DNA of 64,000 nucleotides from Clostridiales bacterium (GTDB lineage Bacteria > Bacillota > Clostridia > Lachnospirales > Lachnospiraceae): assembly GCA_012520645.1 (NCBI GenBank), contig JAAYNV010000040.1, positions 1-64,000 on the forward strand. Reading direction: 5' to 3'. Both the position numbers and the translations under genes were made by a program. Under the pieces are notes generated by a model that had not been told where the DNA came from, ran no database searches, and saw nothing but the letters and a program-made list of their open reading frames with translations. Numbering within the stretch: position 1 is the stretch's first letter; every line of letters starts with the position of its first letter. Shown piece after piece: positions 10,091 to 19,209 of this stretch.

Positions 10091-11239
10091 ATGAAGAAAA
10101 AATTACTTTCTGCGTTATTGACAACGGTTATGATCTGTCCGTTAATACTGACAGGATGTTCTAATGCAGACAAAGAGAAAGCCGATGAGGTGGCGACACT
10201 GATCGATGCAATCTATGTGCAGGAGAGAACAGATGAGACAGATGAACAATGCAAAAAGGCAAAGGCGGCGTGGGATGAATTGACGGATGCCCAGAAGGAA
10301 CTGGTGGAAGGTGAAAATGCCGATCCGGATTATTTTGGCAGAGATACCGGTGATGTATCCAGGGATGATCCGCGCAATCAGGATGAAATCGGGGAAAATG
10401 AAATTCTGGTCGTAAGCTTCGGTACTTCTTTTAATGACAGTCGTGCAGATGATATTAAAGGAATTGAGGATGCACTGCAGGAGGCATATCCTGACTGGTC
10501 GGTAAGAAGAGCATTTACGGCGCAGATTATTATTAATCATGTGCAGGCACGGGACGGCGAGTGTATTGATAATATGGATCAGGCATTGGAGCGTGCTGTG
10601 AAAAACGGAGTGAAGAATCTGGTAGTGCAGCCGACTCACCTGATGCACGGTGCAGAGTATGATGAATTGATGGAATCCGTGGAGACATATCGGGATCGAT
10701 TTGAGACGGTCAAGGTTGCAGAGCCGTTACTTGGTGAGGTTGGAGCAGATGCCACTGTCATCAATGCGGATAAGGCTGCAGTTGCAGAAGCAGTTACCGC
10801 AGAAGCGGTGAAGGATGCAGGTTATGACAGTCTGGATGCAGCAGCAGAAGATGGGACAGCATTTGTATTTATGGGACATGGTACTTCTCATACGGCGAAG
10901 GTTTCCTATAGCCAGATGCAGACGCAGATGGGTGAGCTTGGATATGATAATGTGTTTATCGGAACAGTGGAAGGAGAACCGGAAGAGACTTCCTGTGAGG
11001 CGGTCATAGATGCAGCTGCAAAGGCAGGTTATACCAAAGTAATTCTCCGTCCATTAATGGTTGTAGCAGGAGACCATGCCAATAACGATATGGCAGGAGA
11101 TGAGGAAGATTCCTGGATTAGTATGTTTCAGGCATCCGGCAAATTTGAACGTGTGGATGCACAGATTTCCGGTCTTGGTGCGATTGATGCCGTTCAGCAA
11201 ATCTATGTGGCGCATACGGCAGATGCCATGAAAAAATAG
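10091..11239 (+). CDS. Secreted lipoprotein CbiK-like sirohydrochlorin cobaltochelatase family protein
   Basis: Lipobox LILTGCSN; VVSFGTSFNDSRADDIKGIEDAL and AFVFMGHGTSHTAK chelatase motifs. Confidence 0.85.
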   Translation: MKKKLLSALLTTVMICPLILTGCSNADKEKADEVATLIDAIYVQERTDETDEQCKKAKAAWDELTDAQKELVEGENADPDYFGRDTGDVSRDDPRNQDEIGENEILVVSFGTSFNDSRADDIKGIEDALQEAYPDWSVRRAFTAQIIINHVQARDGECIDNMDQALERAVKNGVKNLVVQPTHLMHGAEYDELMESVETYRDRFETVKVAEPLLGEVGADATVINADKAAVAEAVTAEAVKDAGYDSLDAAAEDGTAFVFMGHGTSHTAKVSYSQMQTQMGELGYDNVFIGTVEGEPEETSCEAVIDAAAKAGYTKVILRPLMVVAGDHANNDMAGDEEDSWISMFQASGKFERVDAQISGLGAIDAVQQIYVAHTADAMKK

Positions 11240-11260
11240 AATAATCTGAGGAGGACTTGT

Positions 11261-12148
11261 ATGAAAAAGAAAATGAATGTAATCTGTGGTATACTTTTTG
11301 CCTGCACATTGCTTGGCGGGTGTGTGGATAAGAGCAGTATGCAGGAACCGGAAACGGCGGTTACGGTCGTGGAGACAGCCGTCCAGACAACGGAGCCGGA
11401 AGAAGCGGCAGAGACACCGGCAGCACTGCCGGATGGAGTTTATCTGGCGGATTTTAATACAGACAGTGGAATGTTCCATGTAAATGAGGCTTGTGACGGT
11501 AAGGGAACACTGAACGTAAAGAATGGAAAGATGGAGATTCATGTTTCTCTGGTGTCCAAGAAGATTGTGAATCTGTATCCCGGACTTTCAGAGGATGCAA
11601 AGAAGGATGGGGCAGAGCTGCTTTTGCCAACGGTAGATAGCGTGACATACAGTGACGGCATGACAGAGGAGGTCTATGGTTTTGATGTGCCGGTTCCAGC
11701 ATTGGATGAAGAATTTGATCTGGCACTGATCGGTGTCAAAGGAATCTGGTATGACCATAAGGTCAGTGTTTCCAATCCGGAGCCTGTGAAGGATGGGGAA
11801 GCATTGGAAGACAGCGACATTATGCCGGTGGATGGGACTTATACCATTGAGCTTACGTTTGAAGGCGGAAGCGGAAAGGCGGAGATTTTATCTCCTGCAG
11901 TCATTACGGTGACAGAGGGGAAGGTGACTGCAACAGTACAGTGGAGCAGCCCGAATTATGACTATATGATAGTGGGCGGAGAAAAGTATCTTCCGGTCAA
12001 TACAGAGGGAGATTCGGTATTTGAGATTCCGGTTCTGCTTTTTGATGAGCCGATGGATGTGATCGGCGATACCGTTGCAATGAGTAAGTCGCATGAAATT
12101 GAATATACCCTTACATTTCATGCGGATACGATGAAGCCAATGGAATAA
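11261..12148 (+). CDS. Lipoprotein with two related beta-sandwich-like repeats
   Basis: Lipobox LLGGCVDK; repeat-like LPDGVYLADF... and PVDGTYTIELTFEGGSGKAEILSPAVITVTEGKVTATVQWSSPNYDYMIV. Confidence 0.65.
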   Translation: MKKKMNVICGILFACTLLGGCVDKSSMQEPETAVTVVETAVQTTEPEEAAETPAALPDGVYLADFNTDSGMFHVNEACDGKGTLNVKNGKMEIHVSLVSKKIVNLYPGLSEDAKKDGAELLLPTVDSVTYSDGMTEEVYGFDVPVPALDEEFDLALIGVKGIWYDHKVSVSNPEPVKDGEALEDSDIMPVDGTYTIELTFEGGSGKAEILSPAVITVTEGKVTATVQWSSPNYDYMIVGGEKYLPVNTEGDSVFEIPVLLFDEPMDVIGDTVAMSKSHEIEYTLTFHADTMKPME

Positions 12149-12176
12149 GCATAGCAGAGATTTTTTGTAGGAACGC

Positions 12177-12219
12177 AAAAACGGACAGCATACTGTAAAG
12201 GGTTGCTGTCCGTTTTTTT
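12177..12219. terminator. Bidirectional terminator between convergent genes
   Basis: AAAAACGGACAGCA...TGCTGTCCGTTTTTTT. Confidence 0.9.
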
Positions 12220-12230
12220 ACTTATCTTTA

Positions 12231-12845
12231 TTAGCCTATTTTCAAAAAATTCAGAGACCCTGCCGGATTTTCGGTGCCCTTTTCCAGTAATGAAATCAAT
12301 CCCAGTATGGTATTGTCCACCTCGCTTTCCGAAGAGGGTACCAGAGTATTATCCAGCTTTATAGTGAGTACAATGAGTACAATTTCTGCCAGCGCAGCCG
12401 GGTAGTCAAAATGGATGGAGCCGCATTCGATCCCCTGACAGATTATATCGGTTAAAACGGGCTTCAATTCGGTAACGAGATAATGAAGATATTTCTGATG
12501 TAAAAAAGCCTGTTCCTTGTCATCGGTCGGAGCCGTCTTGCTGTTCTGTGCATGAAATTCCCCGGAAATATTGCGGCATGCCTGAAAAATCATTGCCATC
12601 CGGGTAAACGGAGATATGTCTTTTTGCTCCGCAAGGTGCTTTGCCGTTTCCATTGGCTGCTTGTAGTTGCGCTCGATCAAAGCATCCAGTATGGCATCTT
12701 TGGAAGGGAAATAGTAGTAAATGCTTCCCTTACCGATTCCGGCGGTCTGTGCGATTTCGCTGACGGATATATCCTGAATTTTTTTTTCGACCAGAAGTGT
12801 CTGTAAGGCATCCAGTATCTGATCAGATTTTGTGCTGCTTGGCAT
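12231..12845 (-). CDS. TetR-family regulator
   Basis: ISVSEIAQTAGIGKGSIYYYFPSKDAILDALIE. Confidence 0.9.
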   Translation of the reverse strand: MPSSTKSDQILDALQTLLVEKKIQDISVSEIAQTAGIGKGSIYYYFPSKDAILDALIERNYKQPMETAKHLAEQKDISPFTRMAMIFQACRNISGEFHAQNSKTAPTDDKEQAFLHQKYLHYLVTELKPVLTDIICQGIECGSIHFDYPAALAEIVLIVLTIKLDNTLVPSSESEVDNTILGLISLLEKGTENPAGSLNFLKIG

Positions 12846-12993
12846 GGTTATTCTTTTCCCCCAGTTTGAACGGAATGATTCGAATTATTTAACAGTATAC
12901 CATGCAAAATCCGAGCTGTACAAGCAGAAAAAATGTGTAAGACAGGAAAAGGCAGAAAAAAACAGATATGTACAACTTTTAGAATGATTCATA

Positions 12994-13050
12994 TTGACCC
13001 GAGGTCGAAAAAAGTGTTACATTACAGAAGAAATTAAACGACCGTTGGTC
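12994..13050 (+). promoter_or_regulatory. Promoter with two palindromic operators
   Basis: TTGACC -35 with TACATT-like -10; GACCCGAGGTCGAAAAA at 12996 and GACCGTTGGTCGAAAAA at 13040. Confidence 0.7.
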
Positions 13051-13077
13051 GAAAAAGTTTAGTAGAAGGAGGACGAT

Positions 13078-13407
13078 ATGACATACGCAGAATTTTTCTC
13101 GAAAATCAAAGGAAAATTTATGGAGGCAGATGTAAGTGGTATTAAGGAGCATCTTGCGTATCAGTTTAACATCGTAGGGGAGGCACAGGGAATTTTTTAC
13201 ATAGAGGTAAAGGACGGCAAACTGAGTGTGGAGCCGTATGAATATTATGACAGGGATGCAATGTTTATCTGTACTGCCGAAACGTTAAGAAAGCTGGAGT
13301 CCGGAAAGCTGGATCCGATTGCTGCGGTGACGCTGCAGAAGCTGAAGGTAGAGGGCAACATTGATAAAGCATTGAGATTAAAGGAACTGATTGACAGCTA
13401 CAAATAA
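13078..13407 (+). CDS. SCP2 sterol-binding-like domain protein
   Basis: FNIVGEAQGIFYIEVKDGKLSVEPYEYYDRDAMFICTAETLRKLESGKLDP. Confidence 0.75.
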   Translation: MTYAEFFSKIKGKFMEADVSGIKEHLAYQFNIVGEAQGIFYIEVKDGKLSVEPYEYYDRDAMFICTAETLRKLESGKLDPIAAVTLQKLKVEGNIDKALRLKELIDSYK

Positions 13408-13467
13408 AAACTGCAGGTTGAGGCAGATGAAAAGTCCATTGTGTGAAAATGGGGAAATGGAGCAGAA

Positions 13468-14415
13468 ATGAAAAAAATATTGAAAGCAGCCGCACTGCTT
13501 GCCGGGGTGACGGCAGCTGCCAGTGCAGGAGGAACCGCCTATTTTTACCGCAGAACGATGAAGCGGTATAACGCCAAAGTAGAGCGGACCATGAAAATGT
13601 CAGGAACCGACTGGAACCAGTATATGCCTTTGATGGAAACGAGAAAGGCGTACATGTTAGAGCAGCCGCACGAGGATGTTTATATTACCTCTGAGGACGG
13701 ACTGAAGCTCCACGGGGTATATTTCCCGGGTAAGGCGGATGCGGATAAACTGGTCATCTGCTGTCATGGTTATACCAGTCATTGTATGAGCGATTACATA
13801 GGATTATCCGATTATTATTTAAAGCACGGCTTTCGTATGCTTTTAGTGGATGCGAGGGCACACGGGCAGAGTGAAGGAACCTATATCGGTTTTGGCTGTC
13901 CGGACCGGAGGGATGTGCTTGGATGGATACATTGGGTGATTGAAAACTGCGGAGAACGGATGCAGATTCTTTTGCATGGTACCTCCATGGGAGGGGCTAC
14001 TGTGCTGATGACAAGCGGGTTGGAATTGCCGGAACAGGTAAAAGGAATTGTTTCCGACTGTGGATTTACTTCTCCGAAATATGTATTTACTCATGTATTG
14101 CATACGATGTATCATCTTCCAGCGTTTCCGATGATTCCGATTGCAGATTATGTCAATCGAAAAAGAGCAGGATACGGACTGGATGAATGCAATGCGGCAC
14201 GCGAGGTAAAAAAAGCAAAAGTGCCGATTCTTCTGATCCACGGAGATAAGGATAATTTTGTACCGTGTCAGATGTGTGAGGAAATATATGAGAATTGTGC
14301 ATCCCCGAAGACGAAATTAATCGTAGCCGGAGCTGCCCATGCAGAGAGTTATTATAAAGATATGGCAGCTTATGAACAGGCATTGGATGACTTTACAGGA
14401 GGTGCTTTAAAATGA
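13468..14415 (+). CDS. Alpha/beta hydrolase
   Basis: HGYTSH..., DARAHGQSEGTYIGFG, LLHGTSMGGATVLM, PILLIHGDKDNFVP. Confidence 0.9.
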   Translation: MKKILKAAALLAGVTAAASAGGTAYFYRRTMKRYNAKVERTMKMSGTDWNQYMPLMETRKAYMLEQPHEDVYITSEDGLKLHGVYFPGKADADKLVICCHGYTSHCMSDYIGLSDYYLKHGFRMLLVDARAHGQSEGTYIGFGCPDRRDVLGWIHWVIENCGERMQILLHGTSMGGATVLMTSGLELPEQVKGIVSDCGFTSPKYVFTHVLHTMYHLPAFPMIPIADYVNRKRAGYGLDECNAAREVKKAKVPILLIHGDKDNFVPCQMCEEIYENCASPKTKLIVAGAAHAESYYKDMAAYEQALDDFTGGALK

Positions 14416-15818
14416 TGAAAACAAGAAAAGGATATCCGGTATATCCGCTCACGGCAGCCCAGAAATTTCACTTGTTCTATCAGGATTTCTGCCCCAAAAA
14501 GGAAGTCCTTAATATCGGAACCAGTCTGACCATCGGAGCGGATATCGACTGGGATGTTTTAAAGCAGTCCGTATACAAGGCGATTGAGCGCCGTGATTCC
14601 ATGCGTCTGCGTTTTGCCAGGGATAAAGATGGAAACTGGTATCAGTATGTAGTGGAGAAAGAAGAGAGAGACATCGAATTTGTGGATTTTTCCAATCAGT
14701 CCATGGAAGAAGCCGAGGCACAAATGCGCAAATGGACGCAGGTGCCGTTTAAACGGGAAGATTCACCGATGAACCGTGTAGTCATGATTAAGACCTCGGA
14801 CGGCTTCAACGGTCTGTATCTGCTGATCGATCATATGACAGCGGATGCCCAGTCATTGATTGGATTTTTAAAGGATGTCATTGAGCTTTATTGTCATACA
14901 AAGTTTGAAAATGTACCTTATCCGAAGGAGATGGCTTCCTATATTGAGCAGCTTCAGAAGGATTTGGAATACGAAGCAGGAAGCAAGGCAAAGGAGCGCG
15001 ACGAGAAGTTTTTCCAGGATTTAATCGATAACAGCACGGAACCGATCTACAATGGCATCAGGGGAACCGGACAGTTGGAGGCAGAAAGAGAAAGAACCGG
15101 AAATCCGAATGCCAGAGCCGCTATTAATGTTTCCGACTCGGTGGATTCGGCACTGGATATTTTCCATCTGGAGGAGGAACCGACAAAACGGCTGCTTGAT
15201 TTTTGTGAGAAATATCATGTATCGCTTGTATGTCTGCTGATTATGGGACTGCGGACTTATTTCCAGAAAATGAACGGAAATGATGATGTATCTATCAATA
15301 CGGCAATCGCCAGACGCGCTACATTAAAGGAAAAACGATCCGGTGGAACGAGAATCCATTCCTTCCCATTCCGTACGATTATTTCCGAAGACAAGACCTT
15401 TTTGGAAGGTATTTATGAGATTCGTGACCTGCAGAATACCTATTTCCGTCATGCTAACTACGATCCGGTACAGTATTTTGCTTACCGCGGACGCAAATAT
15501 CCGTACAAGAACGGTGAGACCTACGAGCCGATGTCACTGACCTATCAGCCGCTTACACTTCAGGCAAAGTCGCTGGATGATCTGGGTGGAATTAAGTATA
15601 AGACAAAATGGTATCCGAATGGGGCGACGACACAGGCTATGTACCTGACCGTTATGCACAGACCGGAGGACAACGGTCTTGATTTTAACTTTGAACATCA
15701 GGTGAAGGCAGTCAGCAGAGAAGATCTGGAGTACCTGTACTATTATCTTTGCAAGATTATGTTTAAGGGAACCGAAAATCCGAATCTGCCGATTGGTGAT
15801 ATTATTAAGTTGATTTAA
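14412..15818 (+). CDS. Condensation-like/acyltransferase superfamily protein
   Basis: YPLTAAQKFHLFYQDF; LLIDHMTADAQS (variant of HHxxxDG keeping the second His and the Asp). Confidence 0.7.
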   Translation: MMKTRKGYPVYPLTAAQKFHLFYQDFCPKKEVLNIGTSLTIGADIDWDVLKQSVYKAIERRDSMRLRFARDKDGNWYQYVVEKEERDIEFVDFSNQSMEEAEAQMRKWTQVPFKREDSPMNRVVMIKTSDGFNGLYLLIDHMTADAQSLIGFLKDVIELYCHTKFENVPYPKEMASYIEQLQKDLEYEAGSKAKERDEKFFQDLIDNSTEPIYNGIRGTGQLEAERERTGNPNARAAINVSDSVDSALDIFHLEEEPTKRLLDFCEKYHVSLVCLLIMGLRTYFQKMNGNDDVSINTAIARRATLKEKRSGGTRIHSFPFRTIISEDKTFLEGIYEIRDLQNTYFRHANYDPVQYFAYRGRKYPYKNGETYEPMSLTYQPLTLQAKSLDDLGGIKYKTKWYPNGATTQAMYLTVMHRPEDNGLDFNFEHQVKAVSREDLEYLYYYLCKIMFKGTENPNLPIGDIIKLI

Positions 15819-15848
15819 TGTTGGACTGCTATTAGGAGGAGAGAGGTC

Positions 15849-16082
15849 ATGTTTGATAGATTAGTTGGAATTATTGGCAATTATGTAGATGTTGAGCCGG
15901 AAAATATTCATCCGGAATCACGTTTTATGGAAGATCTGGGGTTTACCTCCTTTGATTTTATGAGCATGCTCGGAGAATTGGAGGATGAACTGGATGTGGA
16001 GATTGATGAACAGGAGGCTGTTAATATCCGTACGGTACAGGAAGCAGCTGACTATCTGGAAAAGCTTGCCAGTGAAGAGTAG
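15849..16082 (+). CDS. Acyl/peptidyl carrier protein
   Basis: MEDLGFTSFDFMSMLGELEDELDVEIDEQEAVNIRTVQEAADYL. Confidence 0.85.
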   Translation: MFDRLVGIIGNYVDVEPENIHPESRFMEDLGFTSFDFMSMLGELEDELDVEIDEQEAVNIRTVQEAADYLEKLASEE

Positions 16083-16093
16083 GAGGAACAAGA

Positions 16094-17602
16094 ATGCAGT
16101 GCAGTACGATTCGTGAGATTTTAGTATATGCAGCAGAAAAATTCGGCGATGGGGATGCCATTCGCTACAAGGTAAAAAAGGACGTGACAGAGTCCAAATC
16201 CTATACACAGCTTAAAGCAGACAGTGAGAGCTTCTCCAAAGTTCTGGAAGAACTGGGAGAGAACGGACATCATATTGCAGTTACCGGAATGACATCCTAT
16301 CCATGGCTTGTAACCTATTTTGGAACCGTAAACAGCGGAAGCGTGGCGGTGCCGTTGGATGTATCCCTGCCGGCAGAGGAAATGTGCGAACTGATTGACC
16401 GTGCGGATGTGACGGTATTTGTGTTTGATGAAATCCGTAAGGATGTTGCTGCAATCGTGAAGGAACGCTGTCCGAAGCTCAAATATCTGATTTCCATGCA
16501 GAAGGAGACCGGGGATGAGGAAAGTCTTTCCTTCTGGGAGCTTTTAAAAAAGCAGGACGGAAGCTATGCTTTTATGCCTCAGCCCGATAGTCTTTGTACG
16601 ATCATGTTTACTTCGGGAACGACCGGGAAGAGTAAGGGTGTTATGCTTACGCATAGAAATATGGCAGAAAATGCGACCTGTCTGGATATGAAGATTGCGG
16701 AAAGAACGGTCATTTTATCCGTGCTGCCAATCCATCATGCCTATTGTCTTAGCATGGATATCCTGAAGGGAATTTCGCTTGGAAGCATTATCTGTATCAA
16801 TGATTCCCTGTTACGTGTGGCAAAGAATATCAAGCTGTTTAAGCTGAATATGATTCTGATGGTACCGCTTATGATCGAGACGATGGCAAAAAAGCTGGAA
16901 GAGGCATCGCTTCTTCCCCCTAAAATTGTGAAGCATCAGGTATTTGGAGAGCAGTTCCATACGATCTGCAGTGGTGGCGCTTATTTGAATCCGGCATATA
17001 TCGACTTGTTTGCAAAGTATGGAATTACGATTTTGCAGGGGTACGGCATGACGGAATGTGCTCCGGTTATCAGCACGACAATAAGCTGGGATATCCGCAA
17101 GGATTCTGTCGGACAGCTTCTGCCAAACTGTGAGGCAAAGAGCGTGGACGGAGAGCTGTGGGTGCGCGGCAGCAGTGTCATGCAGGGATATTACAAGATG
17201 CCGGAGGAAACCGCTGAGGCATTACAGGACGGGTGGCTTAGAACCGGTGATCTGGGATACGTTGGCGAGGACAATTTTGTGTATCTGACCGGCAGGAAGA
17301 AGAATCTGATCATTACAAAGAACGGTGAGAATGTGTCTCCGGAAGAGCTGGAAAATAAGCTTGGAGAACAGCGTTTGGTACAGGAAATCCTGGTGCGTGA
17401 GAACGAAGGTGTGATCGAAGCGGAGATTTTCCCGGATTATGATTATGTAAAGAAAAAGCGAATCAAGGATATTCCGGGCGAGCTTCAGAAGGTGATTGAC
17501 GATTATAATAAGACAGCACCGGCATATAAAAAAATTTACAGCCTAAAGGTAAGAGAAACGGAATTCGAGAAGACACCATCTAAGAAGATAAAGCGGTATT
17601 AG
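16094..17602 (+). CDS. AMP-binding acyl-CoA/ACP synthetase-like ligase
   Basis: CTIMFTSGTTGKSKGVMLTHRNMAE; GYGMTECAPVIS; RTGDLGYVGED; C-terminal EKTPSKKIKRY. Confidence 0.93.
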   Translation: MQCSTIREILVYAAEKFGDGDAIRYKVKKDVTESKSYTQLKADSESFSKVLEELGENGHHIAVTGMTSYPWLVTYFGTVNSGSVAVPLDVSLPAEEMCELIDRADVTVFVFDEIRKDVAAIVKERCPKLKYLISMQKETGDEESLSFWELLKKQDGSYAFMPQPDSLCTIMFTSGTTGKSKGVMLTHRNMAENATCLDMKIAERTVILSVLPIHHAYCLSMDILKGISLGSIICINDSLLRVAKNIKLFKLNMILMVPLMIETMAKKLEEASLLPPKIVKHQVFGEQFHTICSGGAYLNPAYIDLFAKYGITILQGYGMTECAPVISTTISWDIRKDSVGQLLPNCEAKSVDGELWVRGSSVMQGYYKMPEETAEALQDGWLRTGDLGYVGEDNFVYLTGRKKNLIITKNGENVSPEELENKLGEQRLVQEILVRENEGVIEAEIFPDYDYVKKKRIKDIPGELQKVIDDYNKTAPAYKKIYSLKVRETEFEKTPSKKIKRY

Positions 17603-17645
17603 TCTGTTCGTTTGCAGGAGCTTACGGAAAAGAAATAGAATGAAG

Positions 17646-17682
17646 ACCCTTTGGAGCAGTGTGCCCAAAGGGTTTTTGTTTT
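17646..17682 (+). terminator. Rho-independent terminator
   Basis: ACCCTTTGG...CCAAAGGGTTTTTGTTTT. Confidence 0.85.
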
Positions 17683-17743
17683 AATGGATTGTATGAAATA
17701 CGGTGCAGTTTTTAGAAGAATCTGATCAGGAGGAAAGTTTGAT

Positions 17744-18496
17744 ATGATGAAACAGAGAATATTTTTGTATGCGGCACTGTTTGTCCTTTCAGGAAGCATA
17801 ACAGGATGCCGGAATGCAGATAAAGAAATAGCCTCTAAAGTAGCTGCTATAGATAGGGATACAGAGCAGTCCGTGGAATTAGAGACCGATAAAAAGGAAG
17901 AGACCGATGACGGACAAGAAAAAGTATATGATATAGAAGAATACGGAACTGTGGAAGAAAGGCAGCAGGAGTTTTTCGAAAAAGAAACCGGAGAAATATC
18001 ATATTACTACAGACTGGAACAGTTTTTTGTGAAGGATGCGTTTACGAATGCGGCTGCCATAAACCGTACGCTGCAACAGGTTTATGATCAATACGAAGCA
18101 GACTATATAGAAGCAGCGGATAGCTTTGGTTTGGATGAGTTTGACGAACCGGTTCCCAATACGCCATACAGTGATTGGCATTTATTAAATCTGACCTATG
18201 CAGGGGAGGATTATATCAGTATCTTATATAATGATGTTTATTATATGGGCGGTGCACATCCGTATTCCAGATTTGATGGCATTACGATTGACTGCAAAAC
18301 AGGAGAACAGGTTTCCGCATCAGAACTTTTGGGAAAAAGCGATGAGGATATTTTGGCGAAGATCAGTCATACGATGGGATTTGATGTCATTGGCACATGG
18401 GATGATCTTGATTTTTACATGACGGATTCGGCAATTGTATTTTTTTATCGTGAGCCTGGCTTTTGGGAGGATGTAGTATTGCCCAGAGAAAAATAG
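17744..18496 (+). CDS. Lipoprotein, DUF3298/RsiV-like
   Basis: Lipobox ITGCRN; YISILYNDVYYMGGAHPYSRFDGITIDCKTGEQVSASELL. Confidence 0.7.
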   Translation: MMKQRIFLYAALFVLSGSITGCRNADKEIASKVAAIDRDTEQSVELETDKKEETDDGQEKVYDIEEYGTVEERQQEFFEKETGEISYYYRLEQFFVKDAFTNAAAINRTLQQVYDQYEADYIEAADSFGLDEFDEPVPNTPYSDWHLLNLTYAGEDYISILYNDVYYMGGAHPYSRFDGITIDCKTGEQVSASELLGKSDEDILAKISHTMGFDVIGTWDDLDFYMTDSAIVFFYREPGFWEDVVLPREK

Positions 18497-18611
18497 TCAG
18501 ACAGTATGGAGCAGGAAATTTCATGACTTCATATTCGGCTTCTGAAATCTGTGTCAAAGCTTTCATTCTGTACTGGAATGTTTATTTTGGGAGTAGGCAT
18601 TCAAAAAACGC

Positions 18612-18665
18612 TTGACAAAGAGACATGCGTGTCGCATAATAAGAAAAAGAGACACTGGTGTCTCT
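18612..18665 (+). promoter_or_regulatory. Sigma-A promoter with two operator palindromes
   Basis: TTGACA-17-CATAAT; GACATGCGTGTC in the spacer; perfect AGAGACACTGGTGTCTCT at 18648-18665. Confidence 0.8.
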
Positions 18666-18684
18666 TTTGAAAGGAGACGAGAGT

Positions 18685-19206
18685 ATGAAAGAATTTAGTT
18701 TAAGACCGTGGAAAAAGGAAGATGCAGAATCACTGGCAAAGGCAGCCAATAATCCGAAAGTTGCAGCAAAGTTAAGAAATGTTTTTCCGAATCCATATAC
18801 GTTTGAGGATGCAGAATGGTATGTCCATGACTGCATGGCGAAGGAGGGAAAGAATCAGCTTACGCGTGCCATCATTGTGGATGGGAAGGCGGTGGGCAGC
18901 ATTGGCGTTTTTGTGAAAGAGGATGTATATGAAAAGTCTGCGGAACTGGGTTACTGGCTTTCGGAGGACCACTGGAGGCAGGGAATCATGTCACGTGCGG
19001 TGATTCAGATTTGCAGGGAAGCCTTTCAAGACTTTGATATCATTCGTATTTTTGCGGAACCCTTTGAGGATAATGCAGGTTCCAGAGGAGTACTGGAAAA
19101 GGCAGGATTCACTTGTGAAGGAACCATGCGGAATGGAGTATACAAAAATGGACGGGTGCATTCCTATTGTATGTATTCCATTTTAAGGGAAGAAGCTGGG
19201 GTGTGA
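18685..19206 (+). CDS. GNAT N-acetyltransferase
   Basis: YWLSEDHWRQGIMSRAVIQICREAF...NAGSRGVLEKAGFTCEG; ATG at 18685. Confidence 0.9.
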   Translation: MKEFSLRPWKKEDAESLAKAANNPKVAAKLRNVFPNPYTFEDAEWYVHDCMAKEGKNQLTRAIIVDGKAVGSIGVFVKEDVYEKSAELGYWLSEDHWRQGIMSRAVIQICREAFQDFDIIRIFAEPFEDNAGSRGVLEKAGFTCEGTMRNGVYKNGRVHSYCMYSILREEAGV

Positions 19207-19209
19207 AGC

